Below are positions 52,583-61,604 of a stretch of 64,000 bases of DNA, piece by piece; position 1 is the stretch's first letter, and every line of letters begins with the position of its first letter. Both the position numbers and the translations under genes were made by a program. A model generated the notes under the pieces. It saw nothing but the letters and a program-made list of their open reading frames with translations, ran no database searches and was not told where the DNA came from. The DNA comes from Schlegelella_A sp036496385 (GTDB lineage: Bacteria > Pseudomonadota > Gammaproteobacteria > Burkholderiales > Burkholderiaceae_C): NCBI GenBank assembly GCA_036496385.1, contig DASXLD010000070.1, positions 62,001 to 126,000 on the forward strand. Reading direction: 5' to 3'.

Positions 52583-52836
52583 GGGTTGCTCCGTTGTCCT
52601 GTCTGCCGTCAAGGTCGTGGCCTTGCGATGGAAGGAATTCTGAAGAGACGAACAGGCGGCGACCATCAGGCCATCTCGGTCGCTGAAGTCCAGCTTCTTC
52701 CGTGACCTGCGTCAGGCAAGTTCCTACAGGATCCGGACCTCACGGCGGATTTGCCGCCTGGAATGCGACCTTATCCACGCTTGGCGCCGCGAGGCCCTGG
52801 CCAGAATGAGGACGAGACAGCTTCGATGCGGCGCCC
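52583..52836. promoter_or_regulatory. Divergent promoter region flhDC / glycosyltransferase
   Basis: 254 bases that must hold the flhDC promoter (a major input point for motility control) on the minus strand and that of the glycosyltransferase on the plus. I recognise no clear CRP, DSF-regulator or other operator by eye. Confidence 0.35.
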
Positions 52837-54075
52837 ATGACACATTCCGACACCCGACCGCTGGTCAGTTTCTGCATCCCGACCTTCAACCGGGCGCGCT
52901 ATCTGGCCTCGCTGATGGAGAGCCTGCTGGTGCAGCTGGACGGCTTCGCCCATTCGTACGAGCTGGTCGTCGCCGACAACGCCTCGACCGATGCGACCGG
53001 CGAGGTGGCGCGCGAGTTCGCCGGGCGGCTGCCGATCCGCTACCTGCGGCATGCCGAGAACATCGGCTGCTTCGCGAACGTCCAGTACGTGATGATGCAG
53101 GCGGTCGGCCGCTACGTCGTCTACCTCGCCGACGATGACTGCATCCTCGGCGCGGCGGTCGCCGAGACCATCGCCCGGATGGAGGCCGACCCCGAGCTCG
53201 CCGTCGTCTACGCGCCGTGGCAGCTGTTCGACCTCGTCGCGCAGCACGATCACGGCCAGTTCTACCAGGTGCCGCACGACCTGCGGATCGAGCGCAATGC
53301 GCACGCCGAGCTGCTCGACCACGTCCTGCGCCACCACATCTTCCCCGAGATCCACATCGCCCGGCGCGACGCCTTGCAGCGGCTGATGCCGCGCATCAAC
53401 GAGCACGCCTTCTTCGCCTTCGTGCACGCCGCCGACTACCTGAGCCTGGGCGCGGTGCTGATCCAGAAGGCACCGTTCTACGTCTCGATCACGCGCTACT
53501 TCGCCGACGACGATCGCATCCAGGCCGGCAGCGAGGAAGTCGAGGTCGCATGGGACCGCTACCGCGGCGGCCTCGAATACATGCTCGCCCGCGCCGAGCG
53601 GGTCACGGACGAGGAGCGCGCCGGGTTCCACCTGCGGATCCAGAAGATGATCGCGACCCGGATGTCGGTCGCGGTGCGCCTGCGCCACGACAAGAAGCGC
53701 GACCCGCTCGACACCTACTACATCGCGACCCGCCTGAAGGGGATGGGCTACGAACGGCTGCTGCCGGTGCCGCTCGCGACGCTCGCCTCCGAGGCGATGC
53801 TCGAGTTCCTGCTCAAGGACCCGGTCATCAACCGTGGCGTCAAGCGCCTGCTCACGATCGGGCCGTTCGAGCCGGCGGCACGCGAGTACTTGCGCCGCCA
53901 CGCCAAGCACCCGGTCAGCTTTGCCGATGCGCTGCCGGCGGCGGCGAGCCTGGACGACACCCTGGTGTTCGTCAGCGATCGCAGCGGCGACGCCGACCGG
54001 ACCGACGCCGCGTTTGCGGCGGGCCGGCTCAACATCGTCCGCGAACGCGACCTGGCAGCGCGCTTCAGCCTCTAG
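52837..54075 (+). CDS. Family 2 glycosyltransferase (412 aa)
   Basis: A GT-A fold transferase. VSFCIPTFNRARYLASLMESLL opens the nucleotide-sugar fold, VVADNASTDATGEVA follows, and the metal-binding DDD is in VVYLADDDCILG near residue 105. The C-terminal half is an unfamiliar extension with long helices. No membrane helix. Donor and acceptor are unknown. Placement between flhDC and the flagellin genes, together with two further transferases, suggests flagellin or surface-glycan glycosylation. Confidence 0.82.
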   Translation: MTHSDTRPLVSFCIPTFNRARYLASLMESLLVQLDGFAHSYELVVADNASTDATGEVAREFAGRLPIRYLRHAENIGCFANVQYVMMQAVGRYVVYLADDDCILGAAVAETIARMEADPELAVVYAPWQLFDLVAQHDHGQFYQVPHDLRIERNAHAELLDHVLRHHIFPEIHIARRDALQRLMPRINEHAFFAFVHAADYLSLGAVLIQKAPFYVSITRYFADDDRIQAGSEEVEVAWDRYRGGLEYMLARAERVTDEERAGFHLRIQKMIATRMSVAVRLRHDKKRDPLDTYYIATRLKGMGYERLLPVPLATLASEAMLEFLLKDPVINRGVKRLLTIGPFEPAAREYLRRHAKHPVSFADALPAAASLDDTLVFVSDRSGDADRTDAAFAAGRLNIVRERDLAARFSL

Positions 54076-54115
54076 CGCCGGGCGGCCTTGCCGGCCGTCG
54101 CCGGCCCGCGCCGGC

Positions 54116-56062
54116 TCAGGGCCGAACCAGCGCCGGCAGATGCTCGGGCGCCTGGCCTTCGACGGCGCGCGCCCACATCTTCTCGAACAGTGCCTCGATG
54201 TCGCGCGCGAACGCGGCGCCATCGAAGAGCGGGCTGGTCGTCCGCTGTCCGACGAGTCGCTCGCGCAAGGCCGCGCGCCGCGCCGGATCGCGCGCCAGCG
54301 TCAGGGCGAGGTCGCGATAGCCGTCGGTGTCGGCGCAGACGAGCTCGTGGAGCTCGGCCGCGTGCAGCACGCTCGCCGCGACGCGTTGCGCGAAGGTGCG
54401 GCCCTTCAAGGTGATCACCGGGACGCCGCACCAGAGGGCTTCGCTCGCCGTCGTGTGCGCATTGCACGGCCAGGCGTCGAGATAGAGGTCGGCACAGGCC
54501 AGGCGGCTGAGGTGCGCCTGCAGCGGCAGCACCGGCGAGAAGACGAGCCGGTCCGGCGCCACGCCGCGCTCGGCCGCAGCCGCGATGAGCCTGGTGTGCA
54601 CGGCGGCGTTCCACTGCAGCAGCCAGAGCACGGCATCGGGCAACTCGCGCAGCAAGTCGCACCAGAGGTCGAAGACCGGCGCCGAGATCTTGTACGACTG
54701 ATGGAATGCGCACAGCACGAGGGCGTCTTCGGCGATGCCCCACTGTGCGCGGGTCGAGTCCTGCGGCAGCGCCCGATGCACGTCGTTGGGCTGATAGCAA
54801 TGCGGCAGCTGGGCGATCTTCTCGCTGAAGTGCGCCGCGTCGGCGAGCGGCGTCGTGACCGGATCGCCGATGAAGTAGTCGATGAACGGCGCTCCGGTCG
54901 TGCCCGGAAAGCCGAGCCAGCTGACCTGCAGCGGCGCCGGCCGCTGCGCCAGCACCGGCATCAGGGTGTCGTAGGTCGCGCCCTTGAGGTCGACCAGGAT
55001 GTCGATGCCGAGCGCGCGTATGCGCGTGGCCATCGAGGTGAAGCTCTGGCCGTGCAAGTCCTCGAAATGCTCGCTGCCGTCGCGCAGCCGCTGGCGCAGC
55101 GCGCTGTGGTCGTCGGCGCCGGTCGAGAGCAGCGTCACCTCGAAACGGCTGCGATCGTGCGACGCCAGCATCTGCGCCATCAGCTGGCTCGTCGGATGCT
55201 GATGGAAGTCGGCCGAGAGATAGCCGATCCGGAGGCGCCGATCCTGGCGGCGCGCGACGCGCCGCGGCATTGGCGGGTAGCCCAGCGCCACGTGCAGGGC
55301 GTAGTGGCGGGCCGCCTTCAGCTGCTCGCGCGGGTCGTCGACGAGGACGGCATGGGCGAAGGCGGTGACTTCGACCGCCGCGCCGGCCGGCAAGGCAACG
55401 ACGTCCGGACGCAGCGACGCCATGACCTCGTCGGCCCCCGCCCATCGACAGGCCTCGCGCTCGAGGAAGGCGAGCAGCCCGCGCGCGGCGAGATCGCTGC
55501 TGTCGAGGCCGAGGACGACCGCGGTGCGCAAGCACTCGGCGGCCTCGGCTTTCATTCCCAGGTCCCGAAACGACATGCCGAGCCGGAAATGCGTCGTCGG
55601 CTCGTCGATCTTCAGCGCCAACGCATCCATGAACGAGCGGATCGCTTCGTCGTGCCGACGGCAACCTTGGAGCGCGACCGCGAGCGACACGTGATGATTG
55701 CTGTCGCGCGCGACGTCGGCCGGCATCGCACGCAGACACGCCACGGCCTCTTCGGCACGGCCGAGCCCGATCAGGGCGTGCGATTCGAGCGCATACGCCA
55801 TCGCCGTGCGCGGCTGGGCGGCACGGATCGCGCGCGCGCGCCGCGCCGCGCGGTCGCTCTGCCCCGCCTTGATCAGCGCGTGGGCGGCCGCCAGGCCGTA
55901 CGCGGGGTCGCCATGCAGCCCCGCCGCCTCCTCGAACCAGCGCGCCGCGATCGGCCATTGCTCGCGCTCGGCATGGCGCTGGCCCGCCTGCCAGCGCCGA
56001 TAGGCGCGGCTGTGGGCGGGCAACGTTCCGGGCGACGCCGGCTGCGGCAGTTGGAGAGCCAT
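54116..56062 (-). CDS. TPR protein with OGT-like (GT41) glycosyltransferase domain (648 aa)
   Basis: An N-terminal array of TPR-like helical repeats (about residues 25-210; e.g. AYALESHALIGLGRAEEAVACLR, THFRLGMSFRDLGMKAEAAECLR) followed by the O-GlcNAc-transferase-type catalytic domain: LRIGYLSADFHQHPTSQLM with the catalytic-type HP-x-S, DILVDLKGATYD, PLQVSWLGFPGTTG, and the late LDAWPCNAHTTASEALWCGVPVITL with GRTFAQRVAASVL. Bacterial GT41 proteins glycosylate proteins on Ser/Thr. The gene faces the flagellin genes from the minus strand, downstream of another transferase. Flagellin as target is inference. Confidence 0.85.
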   Translation of the reverse strand: MALQLPQPASPGTLPAHSRAYRRWQAGQRHAEREQWPIAARWFEEAAGLHGDPAYGLAAAHALIKAGQSDRAARRARAIRAAQPRTAMAYALESHALIGLGRAEEAVACLRAMPADVARDSNHHVSLAVALQGCRRHDEAIRSFMDALALKIDEPTTHFRLGMSFRDLGMKAEAAECLRTAVVLGLDSSDLAARGLLAFLEREACRWAGADEVMASLRPDVVALPAGAAVEVTAFAHAVLVDDPREQLKAARHYALHVALGYPPMPRRVARRQDRRLRIGYLSADFHQHPTSQLMAQMLASHDRSRFEVTLLSTGADDHSALRQRLRDGSEHFEDLHGQSFTSMATRIRALGIDILVDLKGATYDTLMPVLAQRPAPLQVSWLGFPGTTGAPFIDYFIGDPVTTPLADAAHFSEKIAQLPHCYQPNDVHRALPQDSTRAQWGIAEDALVLCAFHQSYKISAPVFDLWCDLLRELPDAVLWLLQWNAAVHTRLIAAAAERGVAPDRLVFSPVLPLQAHLSRLACADLYLDAWPCNAHTTASEALWCGVPVITLKGRTFAQRVAASVLHAAELHELVCADTDGYRDLALTLARDPARRAALRERLVGQRTTSPLFDGAAFARDIEALFEKMWARAVEGQAPEHLPALVRP

Positions 56063-56108
56063 CCTGGGCGGCCGCGCACGCCTGGGCGGCGTCGGCTCGG
56101 AGTCGAGA

Positions 56109-57242
56109 TCAGGGTGAAAGCGTAGGCGGCGTCGGCGCTGGCGAAACGCCGAAATGCGCACCCTGCGCCGGCCAGTTCGGGAGCCGCGTCGCTTCTGCCG
56201 AGCGCAAGGCTGCAGCGCGCTCGCGCCACTCGGCGGCGCGCGCCTCGTTGCCGAAGCTGGTGTGCAGCGCCGCAAGGTTGTGCGCGGCGAGAAAGCTTCC
56301 CCTGCCGTGCACCGTGTCCTGCAGCTGCGGTTGCTCGCCGATCTCGAGCGCCTGCAGCCAGCTCGCCTCGATCATCGGCAGCAGCCCGGCCGCGCGCTCG
56401 GGCCGCGCCAGGGCGGTGTCGAGGAGCAGATCGCCGAGCGTGAAGTAGAAGTCGGGCGAGCCGGGCCAGCTCGCCATCTCGGCCTCGGCGAACGCGATCG
56501 CGGACTCGAAGCGGCCGAGCTTCTTGCTCGTGAACAGCGTGCGCAGCACGAGGTCGTGGCGCCAGGAATCGGACGCTGACGTTGCTGCGAGAGCCAGCTC
56601 GTATTGGCGCGCGGCGGCGTCGAACCGGGCGCGAACCTCGAAATCCTTGCCGAGCTGGTAGCGCAGGTAGCCATCGTCGGGCCTTTCCGCCAGCGCGAGC
56701 TCGAGCAAGGCTTCGTTGCGGCCCGCCTTGGTGCTCTTCTGGGCATCGAGATAGCCGTCGTGCGCGACCACCAGCGACAGCCGCTTTCGCGGCAGCGCCG
56801 ATTGCGGCTGCTCGTGGATGCGCCCGGCGTAGGCGACGCCGCGCGGCAGCACGCGCGAGATCCAGCTCGGTGCCGAGCCGACGCTGCCGCCCGCTTCGTC
56901 GAACAGGCTGGCGACCTGGATCTGGCCGAGGAAACCGGGCGCCGCGCTGCGCAGCGCAGCGAGCGCGTCGCCGCCGGAGGTGATCCATTCGTCGGCGTCG
57001 AGAACGACGCGCCAGGCGGCGTCGGTCAGCTCGAGGGCGGCGTTGCGGGCGGCCGAGAAGTCGTTGCTCCAGGACCAGGACGCGACGCGCGCGCCGCAGC
57101 GGCGCGCAATCGCGGCCGTCGCATCGAGCGAACCGGTGTCGAGGACGACCGCCTCGTCGACCCAGGGCATCGCGCTGTCGAGGCAGCGCGCGAGACTGCG
57201 CGCTTCGTCACGAACGATCATCACGAGCGCGATTCGATGCAT
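56109..57242 (-). CDS. Glycosyltransferase family 2 with C-terminal TPR-like repeats (377 aa)
   Basis: Begins MHRIALVMIVRDEARSLARCLDSAM, the entry of a GT2 domain close to the WaaE/KdtX group; GSLDATAAIARRCGARV and the catalytic DADEWIT follow. After residue 200 come helical repeats (PDDGYLRYQLGKDFEVRARFDAAARQYELAL) like TPRs. Short glycosyltransferase plus TPR proteins of this kind often act on proteins or surface glycans. It is 47 bases upstream of the GT41 gene on the same strand. Confidence 0.82.
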   Translation of the reverse strand: MHRIALVMIVRDEARSLARCLDSAMPWVDEAVVLDTGSLDATAAIARRCGARVASWSWSNDFSAARNAALELTDAAWRVVLDADEWITSGGDALAALRSAAPGFLGQIQVASLFDEAGGSVGSAPSWISRVLPRGVAYAGRIHEQPQSALPRKRLSLVVAHDGYLDAQKSTKAGRNEALLELALAERPDDGYLRYQLGKDFEVRARFDAAARQYELALAATSASDSWRHDLVLRTLFTSKKLGRFESAIAFAEAEMASWPGSPDFYFTLGDLLLDTALARPERAAGLLPMIEASWLQALEIGEQPQLQDTVHGRGSFLAAHNLAALHTSFGNEARAAEWRERAAALRSAEATRLPNWPAQGAHFGVSPAPTPPTLSP

Positions 57243-57652
57243 CTTGTTGCCGATGGAATCGTGAGCCTCGGCGCGCAGCGGCCGTCGGCGATGAAACCAT
57301 CGCCGTCCGCCTGCCGATACCTTGATCAACGAGCCAGAGCCGCTTCTTTTCGACCGAGCGGGTGAGCTCGACGATCGGGCGGTTTTCACACCACGCGGGG
57401 TTTTCCCTCAAGTTCGCGAGACCTCGCTCGATAACCCAGCCAACGTACCTGGAGTCTCGGGTTCGTGGTCCGGTCAACCGGTCGAGTCGGGCGGCTTCAT
57501 TGCCGCACGACACGCGCGATTGACGCGGGCGGTGCCGGCGCAACGAGCGAATGCGCTCTGAACGGCGGCATGCAACGGGAGCATGAAGGCCCTCCTTCGT
57601 GCAACCGCATGTAACGCCGGCTAGGCCGGGCTCAACCAACCTTGGAGTATTC
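57243..57652. promoter_or_regulatory. Upstream region of the first flagellin gene
   Basis: About 410 bases without a gene, divergent from a glycosyltransferase. It holds the sigma-28 promoter listed separately and then a roughly 220-base untranslated leader before the ATG, which is long for a flagellin mRNA and could be a site of post-transcriptional control (inference). Confidence 0.5.
57407..57434 (+). promoter_or_regulatory. Sigma-28 promoter of the first flagellin gene
   Basis: -35 CTCAAGTT (57407-57414), 12-base spacer, -10 CTCGATAA (57427-57434; two bases off GCCGATAA). Same architecture as the motA promoter. Confidence 0.75.
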
Positions 57653-58456
57653 ATGTCACTGTCGATCAACACCAACCTGCTGTCGCTCAACGCGCAGCGC
57701 AACCTCGGCACCTCGCAGATGTCGCTGGCGACCTCGATGCAACGCCTGTCGTCGGGCCTGCGCATCAATTCGGCGAAGGACGACGCCGCCGGCCTGGCGA
57801 TCGCGACCCGCATGGACGCCCAGATCCGCGGCATCAACGTCGCGGTCCGCAACGCCAACGACGGCATCTCGCTGGCGCAGACCGCAGAAGGCGCGCTCTC
57901 GACGGTGACCGACGCGCTGCAGCGCATGCGCGAGCTCGCCGTCCAGGCCCAAAACGGCTCAAACGGCACCACCGACCGCGCCAATCTCGACACCGAGTAC
58001 CAACAGCTGTCGGCCGAAATCACCCGGATCGCGGCGCAGACGAAGTTCAACGGCATCGCGATCGTCGGCGCCGGCGCCGGCGCGCAGACCTTCCAGGTCG
58101 GTGCCAACAACGGCGATACGCTGACGATCACGACCGTCGCGGTGACGACCGTCGCCGGCGGCGTCACGACGGCGGCGGCTGCCTCGACTGCCGTGGCCGC
58201 GCTCGACACGGCGCTCGACACGATCACGAGCAACCGCGCGACCTACGGCGCCGCGATCAGCCGCTTCGGCATGGCGATCTCGAACCTGTCGATCACGGGC
58301 GAGAACCAGACCGCCGCCAAAGGCCGCATCATGGATGCCGACTTCGCGAGCGAGACGGCGAACCTGTCGCGGGCTCAGATCCTGCAACAGGCGGGAACGG
58401 CGATGATCGCGCAAGCGAACCAGCAGCCGCAGCTGGTGCTGAACCTGCTCAAGTAA
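57653..58456 (+). CDS. fliC: Flagellin (267 aa), first copy
   Basis: Filament protein. The N-terminal D0/D1 region MSLSINTNLLSLNAQRNLGTSQ and QRLSSGLRINSAKDDAAGLAIA, and the C-terminal ISRFGMAISNLSITGENQTAAKGR and AGTAMIAQANQQPQLVLNLLK, are the conserved ends. The central part is short, so the surface D2/D3 domains are nearly absent; it is threonine/valine/alanine-rich. The ATG at 57653 has a GGAG-like site before it. Closely similar to the second copy 217 bases downstream. Confidence 0.96.
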   Translation: MSLSINTNLLSLNAQRNLGTSQMSLATSMQRLSSGLRINSAKDDAAGLAIATRMDAQIRGINVAVRNANDGISLAQTAEGALSTVTDALQRMRELAVQAQNGSNGTTDRANLDTEYQQLSAEITRIAAQTKFNGIAIVGAGAGAQTFQVGANNGDTLTITTVAVTTVAGGVTTAAAASTAVAALDTALDTITSNRATYGAAISRFGMAISNLSITGENQTAAKGRIMDADFASETANLSRAQILQQAGTAMIAQANQQPQLVLNLLK

Positions 58457-58497
58457 CCGCGCAGGCTCTGGCCGCCCTACCGGGCCGCCCTTTCCTC

Positions 58498-58527
58498 CGG
58501 CCGCCCCTCGGGGCGGCCGTTTCGTTT
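58498..58527 (+). terminator. Intrinsic terminator after the first flagellin gene
   Basis: A perfect 10-base stem CGGCCGCCCC (58498-58507) / GGGGCGGCCG (58510-58519), then TTTCGTTT. It implies that the two flagellins are not simply one transcript. Confidence 0.8.
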
Positions 58528-58673
58528 CCGCGTGGAAATGGCACTGCAAAAGCCATCTCTTCTGGCGATGAGCGGCAAGGCCGCGAGCGAAAAATGAGCG
58601 CACAGGCCACGCCCTTCGGTGCGGCCAGGCCGGCACCGCGCCGGAATGTCCCTTCCGAGAAGGAGTGCTCATC

Positions 58674-59477
58674 GTGCCGCAGACCATCAACACCAACATC
58701 AGCTCGCTCAACGCGCAGCGCAACCTCAACATGTCGCAGGCATCGCTTGCGACCTCGATGCAGCGCCTGTCGTCGGGCCTGCGCGTCAATTCGTCGAAGG
58801 ACGATGCCGCCGGCCTGGCGATCGCCGATCGCATGAACGCGCAGATCCGCGGCACCAACGTCGCGATCCGCAACGCCAACGACGGCATCTCGCTGGCGCA
58901 GACCGCCGAAGGCGCGCTCTCGACGGTGACCGACGCGCTGCAGCGCATGCGCGAGCTCGCTGTCCAGGCACAGAACGGCTCGAACGGAACCAGCGACCGC
59001 GCCGACCTCGACAGCGAATACCAGCAGCTGTCGGCAGAAGTCACCCGGATCGCCGCCCAGACCAAGTTCAACGGCAATGCGATCGTCGGCGCCGGCGCCG
59101 GCGCGCAGACCTTCCAGGTCGGCGCCAACAACGGCGACACGCTGACGGTCACGACGGTCGCCGTGACGACGGTCGCCGGCGACGTCCTGACGGCGGCCAA
59201 CGCCTCGACGGCGCTCGCCGCGATCGACGCCAAGCTCGACGTCATCACGACCGACCGGGCGACCTACGGCGCGGCGATGAGCCGCTTCAGTTTCGCCATC
59301 CAGAACCTGTCGACCACCGCCGAGAACCAGACCGCCGCGCGCGGCCGGATCATGGATGCCGACTTCGCCGCCGAGACCGCCAACCTCGCGCGTGCCCAGA
59401 TCCTGCAGCAGGCGGGCACGGCGATGGTCGCGCAGGCGAACGCGCAGCCGCAGACGGTGCTGACCCTGCTCAAGTAA
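58674..59477 (+). CDS. fliC: Flagellin (267 aa), second copy
   Basis: Same length as the first copy, with near-identical ends: VPQTINTNISSLNAQRNLNM and QRLSSGLRVNSSKDDAAGLAI at the N-terminus, NGSNGTSDRADLDSEYQQLS in the middle, QAGTAMVAQANAQPQTVLTLLK at the end. The start is GTG at 58674 with AAGGAG about eight bases before, giving the canonical M-P-Q-T-I-N-T-N. A recent tandem duplication is likely. I do not see a sigma-28 box as good as the one upstream of the first copy. Confidence 0.95.
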   Translation: MPQTINTNISSLNAQRNLNMSQASLATSMQRLSSGLRVNSSKDDAAGLAIADRMNAQIRGTNVAIRNANDGISLAQTAEGALSTVTDALQRMRELAVQAQNGSNGTSDRADLDSEYQQLSAEVTRIAAQTKFNGNAIVGAGAGAQTFQVGANNGDTLTVTTVAVTTVAGDVLTAANASTALAAIDAKLDVITTDRATYGAAMSRFSFAIQNLSTTAENQTAARGRIMDADFAAETANLARAQILQQAGTAMVAQANAQPQTVLTLLK

Positions 59478-59512
59478 CCGCGCGCAAGCGCGGCAAAAGC
59501 GACGACACGCCG

Positions 59513-59540
59513 CTCAAGTCGGCGTCCGGGCGGCCGAGAT
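59513..59540 (+). promoter_or_regulatory. Possible sigma-28 promoter of fliD
   Basis: -35 CTCAAGTC (59513-59520), 12-base spacer, -10 GCCGAGAT (59533-59540; partial match). The spacing equals that of the motA and fliC sites. Confidence 0.5.
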
Positions 59541-59587
59541 AGCAGGGATCGGCCCGGCCGGCCGCACGCGTTCGAGAGGATCGCCCC

Positions 59588-61000
59588 ATGGCGGCATTGC
59601 CGACGATCAGTTCCCCAGGCATCGGCAGCGGCCTCGATGTCAACTCCATCGTCACCCAGCTGATGGCGATCGAGAAGCAGCCGCTCGACGCGCTGCAGAC
59701 GAAGCAGACGACGATCCAGAGCACCATTTCGGAGTACGGCAAGATCAAGAGCGCCGTCTCGACGCTGAACGATCTCGCCGCCCAGCTCGCCGGCAGCTCG
59801 GCATGGACACAGACGGTCACCAACTCGTCGAGCACGGCCGTCACCGCGTCGACCAACAACTCGGCGCCGGGGACCTACTCCGTCGCCGTGCAGGCACTGG
59901 CGAGCGTGCAGACGATCGCGACCGGAACGGCCGTCCCGGCGTCGACCACACCGGGCGCGGGAACGCTGCACATCGAACTCGGCACCTGGGGCGCCGGCCA
60001 GACCTCGTTCACGCCCAAGTCGGGAGCGACCGCGGTCGACATCAGCATCGCCGCGACCGACACCCTGGCCGACGTGCGCGACAAGATCAACGCCGCCGGC
60101 GCCGGCGTCACGGCGCTCGTCATGACCGACGCGAGCGGCTCGCGCCTGCTGATCCGCTCCAACGGCAGCGGCGCCGACAACGCGTTCCGCACCTCGGGCA
60201 TCGCCTCGCTCGCGTTCGATCCTTCCGCAGGCGTCAATACGATGGTGCAGAGCCAGACCGCAGCCGATGCGAAGGCGACGATCAACGGACTGGCCGTAAC
60301 GTCGAGCAGCAACACCCTGACCAACATCGTCGACGGGCTGACGCTCAACCTCTCGAGCGTGACCACCGACCCGGTGACGGTCAACGTCGCCACCGACACC
60401 GACGCGCTGAAGAAGACGATCAGCGACTTCGCGGCGGCATACACCGCCGTCTTCCAGCTGATCGGCACCGACACGAAATACGACGCGACGACCAAGACCG
60501 GCGGCATCCTCCAGGGCGACAGCGCCGCGGTCGGCATCCAGCGGCAGTTGCGCACCCTGGCCGGCTCGCTCTCGGCGGCCTCCTCGACATTCGGCCACCT
60601 GTCCGATATCGGCCTCGAGCTGCAGGCGGACGGGTCGATGACGGTCAACGGCAGCAAGCTCGACAACGCTCTGGGCAATCTCCCCGAGCTGAAGAAGATG
60701 TTCGCGAATTCCAACCCTGCCGACCCGACCCAGGACGGCTTCGCGAAGCAGTTTCGGGTCGCGACCGACTCGATGCTCGGCATCGACGGCGCGGTGACGG
60801 CACGGACCGACGGCCTCAACCAGCAGCTGCAGCGCAACGAGGACGACCAGGACACCTGGAACACCCGCCTCGATGCGATCGAGGCGCGCATGCGCGCCCA
60901 GTACACGGCGCTCGACGCGGTGATGGCGCAGCTGACGACGCAGAGCAGCTACCTGACCCAGCAGATCGCCCAGTTCAACGCGAGCAGCTCGAGCAAGTAG
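59588..61000 (+). CDS. fliD: Flagellar filament capping protein FliD (470 aa)
   Basis: The hook-associated protein 2. The N-terminal ISSPGIGSGLDVNSIVTQLMAIEKQPL and the C-terminal RNEDDQDTWNTRLDAIEARMRAQYTALDAVMAQL are typical coiled-coil ends; the middle is a serine/threonine-rich beta region. It caps the filament and helps flagellin fold. Located directly after the flagellins and before its chaperone genes. Confidence 0.95.
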   Translation: MAALPTISSPGIGSGLDVNSIVTQLMAIEKQPLDALQTKQTTIQSTISEYGKIKSAVSTLNDLAAQLAGSSAWTQTVTNSSSTAVTASTNNSAPGTYSVAVQALASVQTIATGTAVPASTTPGAGTLHIELGTWGAGQTSFTPKSGATAVDISIAATDTLADVRDKINAAGAGVTALVMTDASGSRLLIRSNGSGADNAFRTSGIASLAFDPSAGVNTMVQSQTAADAKATINGLAVTSSSNTLTNIVDGLTLNLSSVTTDPVTVNVATDTDALKKTISDFAAAYTAVFQLIGTDTKYDATTKTGGILQGDSAAVGIQRQLRTLAGSLSAASSTFGHLSDIGLELQADGSMTVNGSKLDNALGNLPELKKMFANSNPADPTQDGFAKQFRVATDSMLGIDGAVTARTDGLNQQLQRNEDDQDTWNTRLDAIEARMRAQYTALDAVMAQLTTQSSYLTQQIAQFNASSSSK

Positions 61001-61073
61001 CGCCCCGGCCATCGGCTGCGCCGCGGCGCCGCGCATTTCAGCGAACAGAGGGCGAAAACGGACTCCTCGGAAC

Positions 61074-61102
61074 CTCAAGTTCGCGACCGCCGATACCGAT
61101 AC
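61074..61102 (+). promoter_or_regulatory. Possible sigma-28 promoter of fliS
   Basis: CTCAAGTT (61074-61081) with ACCGATAC (61095-61102) after 13 bases. The -35 half is identical to that before fliC; the -10 and spacing are weaker. fliS may instead be read through from fliD. Confidence 0.4.
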
Positions 61103-61135
61103 TCAGGGACGCACTTTTCGGATCGCAGACGTCCC

Positions 61136-61573
61136 ATGTTCGCGCCAGCTGCCTTGTCCCACACCGCCTCCAACGTCTTCGCCGGCACCTATCGACTGGT
61201 GGGGGTCGAGACCGGCGTCCCCGCCGCCTCCCCGCACCGGCTCGTGACGATGCTGTTCGACGGCTTCAACGACGCCGTCGCCCAGGCGAGGAACGCCCTC
61301 CGGCAAGGCGACGTCCAGGCCAAGTGCATGGCGATCACGCGCGCGGTCCGCATCGTCGACGAGGGTCTCAAGGCTTCGCTCGACGTCGACTCGGGCGGGC
61401 CGCTCGCGTCCGACCTGCTTGCTCTCTATGGCTACGTGACGGTGCGCCTGACCGAAGCCAACCTGCACAATGACGGCAACGCCCTCGCCGAATGCGCTGC
61501 CCTGCTCGAGCCCGTTCGCTCGGCCTGGATCGCGATCGACCCTGCGGGCGGCACGGTTGGCGAAGTCCAGTGA
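61136..61573 (+). CDS. fliS: Flagellin export chaperone FliS (145 aa)
   Basis: Small helical chaperone that binds the flagellin C-terminus. YRLVGVETGVPAASPHRLVTMLFDGFNDAVAQAR is the conserved opening and DSGGPLASDLLALYGYVTVRLTEANLHND the second signature. Followed directly by fliT. Confidence 0.93.
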   Translation: MFAPAALSHTASNVFAGTYRLVGVETGVPAASPHRLVTMLFDGFNDAVAQARNALRQGDVQAKCMAITRAVRIVDEGLKASLDVDSGGPLASDLLALYGYVTVRLTEANLHNDGNALAECAALLEPVRSAWIAIDPAGGTVGEVQ

Positions 61574-61604
61574 CATGCACCAGACGCAACCTTCCGGAGC
61601 CCGC

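Noticed and set aside
59478..59493. CCGCGC-GCAA-GCGCGG hairpin after the second flagellin gene
   Set aside because: Short stem with a stable tetraloop but followed by CAAAAGC, without a T-run; could be an mRNA end-protecting hairpin, not a clear terminator.
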